Positions 7,290 through 15,964 of a DNA stretch of 64,000 bases are shown piece after piece. The translations under genes were made by a program, and so were the position numbers. Position 1 is the first letter of the stretch. Every line of letters starts with the position of its first letter. Source of the DNA: JBFGFX01 sp965232455 (GTDB lineage Bacteria; Pseudomonadota; Gammaproteobacteria; Steroidobacterales; Woeseiaceae); the NCBI GenBank assembly GCA_965232455.1, contig OZ246981.1, positions 1,860,001 through 1,924,000 on the forward strand. The letters run 5' to 3'. The notes below the pieces were generated by a model that was not told the DNA's origin, ran no database searches, and worked only from the letters and a program-made list of their open reading frames with translations.

Positions 7290-10200
7290 CTATTCCCGCT
7301 CAACCGTATACAACACGTCCATCGACTGCGCCTGTCCAGCGCCCAGTTCCACCGACAGCGAATCGCTCAACCGGTAACGCAGCAGCAGCTCGCCGAGTTT
7401 GTCGAACACGCCGTAGCTGTAACGCGCGTGCAGTTTCGGCGTGAGTTGCTTGCCGGCCACGAGCGCCATCGTGTTCTGATTGCTGCCGGTCAGACTGAGT
7501 TCGTCCAGCCCTATCGACTGGCCGATCTGATTGGTAATCGCGCCCGCCTGTCTAAGTCCGAGCGAATACGCGGCATCGACCAGCATGTTGCCGTCCGCGG
7601 TGCCCGCGTCGGCCAGCGCCCTTCCCGTCAACAAATAGGACAATGCCTCCGCTTCGGCCAGGGCCGGTTCCGAAAACACGGTGGCGCCGAGGTCCGGCGC
7701 GCGGCCGCGCAATTCGATGCCCACCGTGATGGTCGCGTCGCCATCAATTTTGCGCACCGCGCGCACGTCGACGTAGGGGCTATCGAGCGGCCCGTTGAAC
7801 AGCATCGTGCCGTGTTCGATCTCGAGCCTCTGTCCGTAGGTCTCGAAAAAACCGCCGACCAGATTCAGTTCGCCCTCCGCGCGCGGCTCCCGGTCCTCCG
7901 CCAGAACGAAACGAAGATCGCCGGTGAGATTGCTGTCCAGGCCAAACGCCTGCACGTGCACCGAATCGCTGAGGCTCAACGTCAGATCGCCGCTGAGCCG
8001 GGTATCGCGCCGCGCAGTCTCCTCCCGGCCTTCCACAACCACGTCGGCCGATGGCGTCACCGCGCTGTCCTGCAGTTCGGTCACCGTAATCTCACCCTCG
8101 TCGACGACAACGCCGCCGGTGACGCGAATGTCGCCTCCGCCCGCGACGACCGTCAGGTCCGGCGACGCAACGAGATAATAGTCCTGCCCGCCCAGCAGCG
8201 CCGCCCGATCGCCGGTCAGGCGCATGTCGAGGCGCGGTGATGCGCTGCCGATGTCGGCAACGCGGCCGTCAACGGCGAGTCTGCCGTCACCGGAGTTTGC
8301 GGCGCCAACGATGCTCAGACCGCCCGCGGAACTGCCGGCCAGCTCCACGTCGATGTCCGTGAGCGGCAGGTTCAGCGCCGGAACCACGAGCCGCCCGTTC
8401 CGCCAGCGTATCGAACCGTTCAGATCGGGCGCGCTGACTCGGCCGCTGGCGTTCAGGTCCGACGACAGATCGCCGCCGAAATCTTCGATTTCCGGGATCA
8501 ACGCGTCGACCCAGCGCCAATCGCCGCCCTGCAACTGCATGTTCGCCTCGAGCGCGCCGTCGCTGGTCAGCTCGTCCAGGGACGCCGTGATATTCATCTG
8601 CAAGTCCGGCTCCGCGTTCACGTTCATCTGTGCGTTCAGCCCGGAGGCGCCAAGCGTCGCACGAGCGCGTGCGACGGGCACCTCGAACTGCAGCGCGTCG
8701 TCGTCCTGCGGGAAAATCTTTACTCTTGTGCCCTGTTGCTCCCAGTCGAACGAACCCGTCCACCGATCGTCGAGCCGCTGCAGTTGAATTGCCGCGTCGA
8801 CACCCCCTTCCAGACGAACCTCTTCCGGGAGAAACGCGTTGGCAACGCCCAGCGGACCGTTGCCGAGCGTTGCCGAAAGTTCGAGGTCTTCATCGTCGAA
8901 TATAAACGGTTCCAACCGCAGCCGGGCATCGCCGTTCGTCCAGATCGCGGCATCGGTGCTCACGGCGACAACTGCGGTGGAAGCCTCGAAGCCAAACGGC
9001 GACGTGCTTCGCCAGGTGCCGCTGAAGGGTTCCGTCAACGCTGCAGAATTTACGCGGCCGCGAACGCCATCGTCGCCGATCGCAAGACTCGCCGTTACCG
9101 CCGCCGAAAAGTCGTCAAGCGACCACTCGCCCTCGAATTCGACGGCATCGAGTTCACCGAGGAGCCGTAAGCTGCCCCGCCCGAGCGCCGATTCGTCACT
9201 TACAAGCCCGCCGAATTCGACATTCAGATCGACGCGTTCCGGAGAGGACGCGCGGCTGTCTATCGAGAACGTATCCACGCTCCAATCCGCGACAGCGACC
9301 CTGTTGCCGGACGCCTCACCGGTCACCACCGGCAGTCCCGGCGTACCGCTCACCTTGAGGTCCGCCTCCAACGCACCGGCGAGACCGGACCACAGCTGAT
9401 TCATGGCCGGCGCATCCGCGAGCACTGTGGCGCTAAGCTCCGTGGCCGCGAGCGTTCCGTCAAGCTCGAACCGGTTGTCACCGACCTGCAAACGGCAGCC
9501 GGCACAGGACCAGACATCGGCGCTGCGTCCGACACTGCCGCGCGCCGTTGCGGGCAGGCCGGCATAGTCGCCCGACAGCGATTCGATCTCCAGCACGAAG
9601 TTCTCCGCGCCGCTGCCGGTCAGGCGCAGGATGGCATCTAGGTCCCCGGGCGCCAGCGGCGTGATCGTCGACGGATCAACGTCGGTCGCGGCAATTACGA
9701 TATCGACGTCGAGCGCCGGTGACCAGGCCACGCGCCCAGCGACGGACCCGTCCGCTGCCGGCGTCGCGGCGCGAACGTCGATGGTCTGCAGCCCCGAAAA
9801 GTCCCCGGCGACCGTGCCGCTGACGTCACCCGCCGGATACTCGGGGTGCTCGATCGCCCCAGCGAATTCGGTCTCGTAGGCATCCGCCGATCCTCGGATT
9901 CGCAGACTGCCGGCGCGCGCAATCCAATCCTGGTATTGCCACTCCTCGAAGGTCGACGTCACGTCGACCGACGGCGCCACTTCGCCGAGGATAAAGACCG
10001 TACCGTCGCTGCGCGCCGGATACTCGCCCGCCAGCCGGTGCTCGAACTCCAGTCGACGCAGGGAGCCGGCCACGCTGCCGGTTCCCGACCAGGCGTTATC
10101 GGCCAGCCGCCAGTCGAGGCTTGCGGCAACGGGCACGTCGCCGTCCACGTCGATCGACAGCGCGGACGCGTTCAGCTCCAGGCGATCGACGAACAGACCA

Positions 10201-10712
10201 ACACCGGCGGCGGCAAACTGCGTGTCAGCAGCCCCGAAATTCCGCACCGTGAGATTCGTCAGTCGAGTGTCGTTGATCGACAGCGATCCGAGCGCGAAGT
10301 CCGCGACCCGCAGAGGCAGCGGCAGCGGCGCCATGGACAGCTCGAACGGCTGGCTCGGCGCGGCGTCTTCGCCGGTCGTCACAACCGTGACGCGATCCGC
10401 GGATAGCCGCTCGACGGCAATCCCACGGAGTGACGACGCCGGCCAGTTGACGTCGACACGCAGCTCCGCGAGCCCGACGGACAGATCGGGCTGCGACAAA
10501 CTCAGCGCCGCGATACGCAATTCGCCGAGCAAGGTTCCGGATATGCCATCCGAGATGAGTTCGACGGGTGCGGCGTCGATCGCCGTTGTAACAAGCCAAC
10601 GCGAACCCGTTTCACTGCCCAGCGCCCACCAGCCGAACGCGCACAGCGACAAAACAAATGCCGCAATCGCGGCGGCTACCCGCCGCAACCAGATCCACGC
10701 CCGGCCGGTCAC
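7290..10712 (-). CDS. tamB: TamB, inner-membrane-anchored translocation and assembly module subunit
   Basis: A 1140-residue AsmA-like protein with an N-terminal membrane anchor (residues 10-28), a very long beta-rich middle that would form the periplasm-spanning hydrophobic groove, and a C-terminal DUF490 region (about 800-1140) ending in SMDVLYTVE. TamB pairs with TamA in outer-membrane protein insertion and, in recent work, anterograde phospholipid transport. The GTG start overlaps the tamA stop (GTGA), so the two are translationally coupled. Length is slightly below the E. coli protein (about 1260). Confidence 0.95.
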   Translation of the reverse strand: MTGRAWIWLRRVAAAIAAFVLSLCAFGWWALGSETGSRWLVTTAIDAAPVELISDGISGTLLGELRIAALSLSQPDLSVGLAELRVDVNWPASSLRGIAVERLSADRVTVVTTGEDAAPSQPFELSMAPLPLPLRVADFALGSLSINDTRLTNLTVRNFGAADTQFAAAGVGLFVDRLELNASALSIDVDGDVPVAASLDWRLADNAWSGTGSVAGSLRRLEFEHRLAGEYPARSDGTVFILGEVAPSVDVTSTFEEWQYQDWIARAGSLRIRGSADAYETEFAGAIEHPEYPAGDVSGTVAGDFSGLQTIDVRAATPAADGSVAGRVAWSPALDVDIVIAATDVDPSTITPLAPGDLDAILRLTGSGAENFVLEIESLSGDYAGLPATARGSVGRSADVWSCAGCRLQVGDNRFELDGTLAATELSATVLADAPAMNQLWSGLAGALEADLKVSGTPGLPVVTGEASGNRVAVADWSVDTFSIDSRASSPERVDLNVEFGGLVSDESALGRGSLRLLGELDAVEFEGEWSLDDFSAAVTASLAIGDDGVRGRVNSAALTEPFSGTWRSTSPFGFEASTAVVAVSTDAAIWTNGDARLRLEPFIFDDEDLELSATLGNGPLGVANAFLPEEVRLEGGVDAAIQLQRLDDRWTGSFDWEQQGTRVKIFPQDDDALQFEVPVARARATLGASGLNAQMNVNAEPDLQMNITASLDELTSDGALEANMQLQGGDWRWVDALIPEIEDFGGDLSSDLNASGRVSAPDLNGSIRWRNGRLVVPALNLPLTDIDVELAGSSAGGLSIVGAANSGDGRLAVDGRVADIGSASPRLDMRLTGDRAALLGGQDYYLVASPDLTVVAGGGDIRVTGGVVVDEGEITVTELQDSAVTPSADVVVEGREETARRDTRLSGDLTLSLSDSVHVQAFGLDSNLTGDLRFVLAEDREPRAEGELNLVGGFFETYGQRLEIEHGTMLFNGPLDSPYVDVRAVRKIDGDATITVGIELRGRAPDLGATVFSEPALAEAEALSYLLTGRALADAGTADGNMLVDAAYSLGLRQAGAITNQIGQSIGLDELSLTGSNQNTMALVAGKQLTPKLHARYSYGVFDKLGELLLRYRLSDSLSVELGAGQAQSMDVLYTVERE

Positions 10713-12493
10713 AGATCCGGCCCGAGCGTGAGATGGAACCGAACGTCCGTGCTGTCGTCATCCAGAGGATGTGCAACATCGAGCCGCACGGGACCAAACG
10801 GGGAGTACCAGCGAAGTCCGAGGCCGATGCCCGTTTTGAAGTCTATGTCGGAATCGTCGAACGCGCTGCCCGAATCCACGAATGCCGCGATGGCCCAGTT
10901 CGTCCGAATGCTGCGGTCCAGTTCGAGGCTGGCCGTCGCCAGATGGCTGCCGCCGATAACGTCGCCGTTTTCGTCAACCGGCCCTATTGTCTCGAAGTCG
11001 TAGCCGCGGACCGACGTGTCACCGCCGGTAAAAAAGCGCACGGTGGCCGGCAGTTCGTCGAATTTCGAGCGCGCAGTTGCGCCCAGATCGGCGCGGGCCA
11101 GCAACCGCGTGGACGCGCCGAGCGAACGAATCCATTTGGTGGACAGCGTTAGCTGCGCGAACGACGTATCCGACAGCAGGCTGGTATGCGCACCGCGCAG
11201 GTCGATACTGATCCGGTGACCGGCCTCCAAGCGGCTCAGCGAGCGGCCGACCGTCGACTCCCACTTTACACCCGGCATCAGCAGTTTCGACGTCTCGCGC
11301 AGCTCGCCGACATCGAAGTCTTCGTAACTGAGGTCGACGTACGGCGTCTCCAGCCAGTCTTGCCCCCGGTTCCTCGACAGCCGCAGCCCGAGCGTGGACT
11401 TGTCGGAACGGCTGGTGTCCGTTCGCCGCGCTCGGAAACCCGTGTAAACGTCCACCCACCCGCCGACGCTTTCACCGGTCGGCCAGCGATACGCGCCGGT
11501 CACCTCGCTGTCCACCTGGGACGCGAACAGCGTCGCGTTGAACTGATGTCCTGCGGAATTGCGCCGGCGATCCGTGTAACCTGCCCGGCCCTGCACACCC
11601 GTATCCGTCGCATAACCCGCACCGAGCGTGTACTGGCGGCGCTTGGACGGACGTAGCGTCACGACAACCCGCACCCTCGCCTCACCGTCCGCGCCCGGTT
11701 CCGCGCGGATCGAGACACCGTCGAAGTAACCGCTGCCGCGCAGCGACTCGTGCATGCTCGACAGGGCCGCAACGTCGTAGGGATCACCCGGCTCGAAGGG
11801 CACGTAACGCTGCAGCAAATCGGCGTCCAGTATGCCTTCGGTGAACACCACGTCGCCGAAACTGTGGCGCGGTCCCGAGTCGAGCCGGAAGACGACGTCC
11901 GCCCACTCGAGAGACGCGTCCACCGTCACGCGGCTTTCGGTCAGCTCGGCAGCCAGATAACCGTTGGCGCCAAGCTGCGTTACCAGGGATTTTTTGTAAC
12001 GTTCATAAACGCCGTGATTCACAATCGATCCCGGCGCGGGGGCCCGTGAGCGAACGTCCTCGACCAGCCGCGCGTCATCCTCCGCGTCGCCCGCGATCTC
12101 GATGCTGACGTCGCGGATGCGCACGGGCTCGCCAGCGTCTACGGCGAACACTGCCGTCCAGCACTCGCCGTCGGGGAAGTCGATCGACTTGTTCAGCGTA
12201 TAGGCGTAATAGCCGAGCGCCTCCAGCGCATCCTTGAGCTGCTCGTCTGCGTCGTCATACAAGCGCTCGACCCGCCAGCGGGCCGTGTCGCAGCTTGCCG
12301 ACGCAAGCTTCACCAGTGCGCGCGCGTTCCGCTCCAGGTCACGCTCCAACCCGGTGAACCGAACGTCCGCGAGCGAGGACGTCGTCGGACCCACCGACAG
12401 CACCGCGATCACCGCGAACGCGGCAAGCGGGCTAACGGCCGTCGCGCCGGACCTCCCTGTGCGGGTGCCCGCTTTGTCCATCGTCTGGTCCAT
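10709..12493 (-). CDS. tamA: TamA, Omp85-family outer-membrane protein
   Basis: The 594-residue precursor has a signal sequence of about 43 residues, followed by three POTRA repeats (about 45-280) and a 16-strand beta-barrel (about 290-594). Seen are the POTRA elements YDDADEQLKDALEALGYY and GDVVFTEGILDADLLQRYVPFEPGDPYD, and the barrel motif TVRFFTGGDTSVRGYDF, the conserved L6 VRGY/F turn of Omp85 proteins. Either ATG, 12493 or 12481, could be the start; neither has a good ribosome-binding site. Only 33 bases separate the first ATG from a dispersed repeat at 12527, so the promoter probably lies inside that repeat. Confidence 0.95.
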   Translation of the reverse strand: MDQTMDKAGTRTGRSGATAVSPLAAFAVIAVLSVGPTTSSLADVRFTGLERDLERNARALVKLASASCDTARWRVERLYDDADEQLKDALEALGYYAYTLNKSIDFPDGECWTAVFAVDAGEPVRIRDVSIEIAGDAEDDARLVEDVRSRAPAPGSIVNHGVYERYKKSLVTQLGANGYLAAELTESRVTVDASLEWADVVFRLDSGPRHSFGDVVFTEGILDADLLQRYVPFEPGDPYDVAALSSMHESLRGSGYFDGVSIRAEPGADGEARVRVVVTLRPSKRRQYTLGAGYATDTGVQGRAGYTDRRRNSAGHQFNATLFASQVDSEVTGAYRWPTGESVGGWVDVYTGFRARRTDTSRSDKSTLGLRLSRNRGQDWLETPYVDLSYEDFDVGELRETSKLLMPGVKWESTVGRSLSRLEAGHRISIDLRGAHTSLLSDTSFAQLTLSTKWIRSLGASTRLLARADLGATARSKFDELPATVRFFTGGDTSVRGYDFETIGPVDENGDVIGGSHLATASLELDRSIRTNWAIAAFVDSGSAFDDSDIDFKTGIGLGLRWYSPFGPVRLDVAHPLDDDSTDVRFHLTLGPDL

Positions 12494-12526
12494 TGGTTTC
12501 GTCGGCTGGGTTGTCGGCTGACCTGT

Positions 12527-12690
12527 CTAGAACCTATGTCAAATTGGATCGTAACCGCGCCGGCGGCGATTTTTTTGCAAGCCAAGGCGCAGCGAGCGCA
12601 GTGTAGCAGCGCTACATCAGCGAGCTGCAACGCTGGATGGCGAAAAAATAGCCACCGGCCCGAAGGGCATTTCCGACGGAAGTGCAATAA
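12527..12690 (+). repeat. Dispersed MITE-like repeat, long copy between tamA and the M3 peptidase gene
   Basis: The left end CTAGAACCTATGTCAA and the internal run CGCCGGCGGCGATTTTTTT plus GCAAGCCAAGGCGCA match, base for base over most of 64 positions, the element at 49237-49335 read on its minus strand. Beyond the shared part this copy has a TGTAGC-AGC-GCTACA hairpin (12602-12616) and a second imperfect hairpin GCATTTCC/GGAAGTGC around 12668-12686. No right terminal repeat is evident, so the right boundary is approximate. It fills most of the tamA/peptidase intergenic region and encodes nothing. Confidence 0.65.
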
Positions 12691-12768
12691 CGTAACATTG
12701 GGCGTCTTCGCGCCCCGCTTCCGGCAACGGCGGAATTGGGTCAGTCATTTTCCAGACAGGAACCTCTA

Positions 12769-14937
12769 ATGACCACCAGGAATATCCTAATGGCCGCACT
12801 CACCGCGCTCTCGATTGCCGCCTGCGGCGGCGGGACCGAAGTCACCACCGCGGAAAGTCCCGACGCGACGGCCGGTATCGTCGTTACCGACGCCGAACTC
12901 GCGGACAATCCGTTTCTCGCCGAATGGACGACCCCCTACGGCGTACCCCCGTTCGATGCGATCGACGATTCCCACTACATGCCCGCCTTCAAGAAGGGTG
13001 TTCTGGAGCGCCGCGCGGAGGTGGACACCATTGCCAACAACCCGGAACCGCCCAGCTTCGAGAATACCGTAGTGGCCCTGGAGGCCGCCGGCGATCTGTT
13101 CAACAAGGTGATTTACACGTTCGTCAACGTCCGCAGCACGGAGATGAACGACGCACTCCGTGCGATCGAAGCGGACATGATGTCGCTCTATACCCGCGAA
13201 AACGACGCGACCCGCCTCAACGACAAGCTGTTCAACCGCGTTCGGGCCGTGTACGAACAAAAGGACGGCCTGGACCTGTCCGAACAGGACGCGCGTGTGC
13301 TCGAACTCGTGCACAGGGGCTTTGTCCGCGCGGGCGCCGCGCTGGACCCCGAAACCAAACGCCGGGTCGCCGACATCAACGCCGAAATATCTGGGCAAAG
13401 TACGAAGTTCGCACAGAACCTGCTGCTGTCGACCAAGGCGTTTACGCTGAACATCACCGACGAAGCCGATCTCGCCGGTCTTTCGGACGATTTCAAGGCG
13501 AGCATCCGTGACGACGATGCGGGCGCCTGGGTAGTCGGCCTCAATCGATCGGCGTATGAAACGTTCATGACACAGTCCGAAAACCGTGAACTGCGCGAAA
13601 AGCTGTTCAACGGCTATCGCCTGCGTTCCGCCGGCGGTGAATTCGACAACGGACCGATCCTGATAAAAGTCGCGCAGCTGCGCGCGGAGCGCGCCAGGCT
13701 GATGGGCTACGAATCGCACGCGCACTACCAGCTCGAAACGCGCATGGCGAAAACGCCGCAGGGCGCCGAGGATTTTCTGCTGAGAGTCTGGCGGCCGGGC
13801 CTAGCGCGCGCCGTGGAGGAGCGCGCCGACATGCAGGCGATGATCGGCGACGAATTCACGTTCGCGGGACACGATTGGTGGTATTACGCCGACAAGGTGC
13901 GCCAGGCGCGTTACAACTTCGACGACAACACGCTGAAACCCTACTTCGAGCTCGGCGCCGTACGCAGCGGCGCTTTCGAGCTGGCGAATCGGCTGTTCGG
14001 ATTGACCTTCGAGGCGGTTGACGTGCCGGTCTGGAACCCCGTCGTTACCGCGTACGACGTCAAGGACGACGACGGCTCGCACCTCGGGCTGCTGATGGTG
14101 GACGTTTATGCGCGTAACTCCAAGCGCGGCGGCGCGTGGATGAACAACTACCGCGAAGCCACCAACATCAACGGCAACAACGTCCGCCCGCTGGTCACGA
14201 TGAATCTGAACCTGCCCCAGCCGCCCGCGGGTGAACCCACGCTGATGCGTTTTTCCGACGTCGAAACGTTTTTTCACGAGTTCGGCCACGGCCTGCACGG
14301 ACTGATGACGCAGATGAACTACGAGACGATCTCCGGCGTCAGCGGCCCGAGGGACTACACGGAGTTTCCCGCGCAGATCCTCGAACACTGGCCGGGCGAG
14401 CCGCAGATGCTGGAGCTGTTCGCGAAACACTACGTCACCGGCGAGGTGATTCCGATGGAGCTGATCGAAAAGATGCGCGCGGCGTCGAATTTCAACCAGG
14501 GTTTTGCGACGACGGAATACATCGCCGCGTCGCTGCTCGACCTCGCATGGCACAGCCTGACCGCCGCGGAAGCCGCGACGATCACCGACGCCGCGGCTTT
14601 CGAGAAACGCGTGCTTCGCGAATACGGCCTGATCGACGAAATCGAACCGCGTTACCGGTCACAATACTTCAATCACATTTTCGCCAGCGGCTATTCCGCC
14701 GGGTATTACGCCTACCTGTGGTCCGAGATCCTGGACGCCGACGGCTTCGACGCGTTCAAGCAGGCCGAAGACCTGTTCGATCCCGAGACGGCGGCGCGAC
14801 TCAAGAAATGGATCTATCAGTCCGGCGGGCTGCGCGAGGCGGACGAACTCTACCGCAATTTCCGCGGCAGCGATCCGAACATCGAACCGCTGCTGCGCGG
14901 GCGCGGATTTTCGGTGGAGGAGTCCACGGACGATTGA
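12769..14937 (+). CDS. dcp: M3-family zinc peptidase, Dcp-type peptidyl-dipeptidase lipoprotein
   Basis: The start chosen is ATG 12769 (AGGAA upstream), giving 722 residues; the frame extends to 12736. A type II signal peptide ends in SIAAC, so this is a lipoprotein, unlike the cytoplasmic E. coli Dcp. Zinc ligands are H503-E-F-G-H507, in FFHEFGHGLHGL, and the downstream Glu532 in the DYTEFPAQ motif. Family members remove C-terminal dipeptides from unblocked oligopeptides. The lipoprotein form, as seen in Xanthomonas relatives, would act on peptides in the periplasm. It is monocistronic, bounded by repeats on both sides. Confidence 0.92.
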   Translation: MTTRNILMAALTALSIAACGGGTEVTTAESPDATAGIVVTDAELADNPFLAEWTTPYGVPPFDAIDDSHYMPAFKKGVLERRAEVDTIANNPEPPSFENTVVALEAAGDLFNKVIYTFVNVRSTEMNDALRAIEADMMSLYTRENDATRLNDKLFNRVRAVYEQKDGLDLSEQDARVLELVHRGFVRAGAALDPETKRRVADINAEISGQSTKFAQNLLLSTKAFTLNITDEADLAGLSDDFKASIRDDDAGAWVVGLNRSAYETFMTQSENRELREKLFNGYRLRSAGGEFDNGPILIKVAQLRAERARLMGYESHAHYQLETRMAKTPQGAEDFLLRVWRPGLARAVEERADMQAMIGDEFTFAGHDWWYYADKVRQARYNFDDNTLKPYFELGAVRSGAFELANRLFGLTFEAVDVPVWNPVVTAYDVKDDDGSHLGLLMVDVYARNSKRGGAWMNNYREATNINGNNVRPLVTMNLNLPQPPAGEPTLMRFSDVETFFHEFGHGLHGLMTQMNYETISGVSGPRDYTEFPAQILEHWPGEPQMLELFAKHYVTGEVIPMELIEKMRAASNFNQGFATTEYIAASLLDLAWHSLTAAEAATITDAAAFEKRVLREYGLIDEIEPRYRSQYFNHIFASGYSAGYYAYLWSEILDADGFDAFKQAEDLFDPETAARLKKWIYQSGGLREADELYRNFRGSDPNIEPLLRGRGFSVEESTDD

Positions 14938-14968
14938 TGGCGCGGTCATGAACCCCAGATAACCGCTC

Positions 14969-15050
14969 CTGTAGGAGCCCGTCCTGATGGGCGATTGCCG
15001 CGGCGCTTGGCCGAGTGGTGGGGGTCGCCCGTCAGGACGGGCTCCTATAG
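14969..15050. repeat. REP doublet (BIME-like) between convergent genes
   Basis: Two 26-base arms, 14969-14994 and the inverse of 15025-15050, differ at only two positions and are separated by 30 bases. The core CTGTAGGAGCCCGTCCTG resembles the REP families of Pseudomonas and Xanthomonas. It lies between the convergent M3 peptidase and HupE-like genes, where a transcript would form a stable stem and could work as a bidirectional terminator or 3'-end stabiliser. Confidence 0.75.
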
Positions 15051-15088
15051 CCTGTTGTTTACGCCGGTTGCACGTCCGAACGCGGGCA

Positions 15089-15946
15089 CTAGGCCAAGAT
15101 CCGCTCGATCGCCCACCACAGGCCAACCGCGCCGATCAGCGCGGAACCCGGCAGCACGACGTACCGCCGGTAACGCACTTCTTCGGGACCCTCGGCAAGC
15201 CGCCGGCGTAACAAGAGCGCCAGCACGAAAGCCGCGGCGACAACGCTGAGCTGGCCGATTTCCACGCCGATGTTGAAGCCGATGAGTGCGCTCCAGAATT
15301 GCCCCGACGGCAGTCCGAGCTCGCCGAAGAATCCCGCGAAACCCAGGCCGTGGATGAGCCCGAACGCAAACACGAGCAGCGGCCGCCACCAGGTCATTTT
15401 CTTGAACACCAGGTTCTCGACGGCGACAAAGGCGATCGTAATGGCGATGAAGGGTTCGACGATCGACGACGCCGGTGCGATGACGCCGGTGGCCGCGAGA
15501 CCGAGCGTCACGGTATGCGCCACGGTAAACGTCGTTATCTGGATGATCAGCGCCTTGGCGCGCGTCGATGCGAGGAACAGGGCCAACACGAACAGGATGT
15601 GGTCCAGGCCGCCCGGCAGGATATGGCCGACGCCGATCGCAACGTACAGGTTGAACGTCGACCAGAAACCGCGCACCTCGCCGGCGTCGTCCAGAAGCGG
15701 GGCCAGTTCCGCATCGGTCGGCGCGTCCTCGCCGCTGTTCAGCGCCGCCAGCGCGCGGCACAGCGCCGGGTCCAGACCGTCTTCGCCGGGCACGCAGAAT
15801 TCGTCTTCGGGGTGCGCCTGCGCGGTAGAGAGAACCGCGACGGCCATCACGGCCGCGAGGAACAGCATGGCGGCTGTCCGCCACGAGACAGGGGTTGCCT
15901 TCGGAAACATCGCGGCAATGTACGACATCGCGGCCGCAACCGCCAT
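15089..15946 (-). CDS. HupE/UreJ-like integral membrane protein
   Basis: A 285-residue protein. After a signal sequence ending TAQA, the mature N-terminus is an acidic extracytoplasmic segment beginning HPEDEF. Then come six to seven hydrophobic helices, with YVAIGVGHILPGGLDHILFVLALFL, FTVAHTVTLGLA, VEPFIAITIAFVAVENL, and FGLIHGLGFAGFFGELGL carrying the His and Asp residues typical of the HupE/UreJ family. Those proteins are thought to move nickel or cobalt for hydrogenase or urease, but neither enzyme is present here. Several ATGs compete for the start (15946, 15928, 15910). It is 18 bases downstream of an ABC exporter gene and probably in its operon. Confidence 0.85.
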   Translation of the reverse strand: MAVAAAMSYIAAMFPKATPVSWRTAAMLFLAAVMAVAVLSTAQAHPEDEFCVPGEDGLDPALCRALAALNSGEDAPTDAELAPLLDDAGEVRGFWSTFNLYVAIGVGHILPGGLDHILFVLALFLASTRAKALIIQITTFTVAHTVTLGLAATGVIAPASSIVEPFIAITIAFVAVENLVFKKMTWWRPLLVFAFGLIHGLGFAGFFGELGLPSGQFWSALIGFNIGVEIGQLSVVAAAFVLALLLRRRLAEGPEEVRYRRYVVLPGSALIGAVGLWWAIERILA

Positions 15947-15964
15947 GCCCGTCGGCGCAGTCCG

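Noticed and set aside
12409..12687. Small minus-strand frame across the tamA start
   Set aside because: It reads through the dispersed repeat and the tamA start region; the protein is the translated repeat.
14969..15050. CRISPR-like repeat
   Set aside because: Only two copies exist, they are inverted rather than direct, and no cas gene is near.
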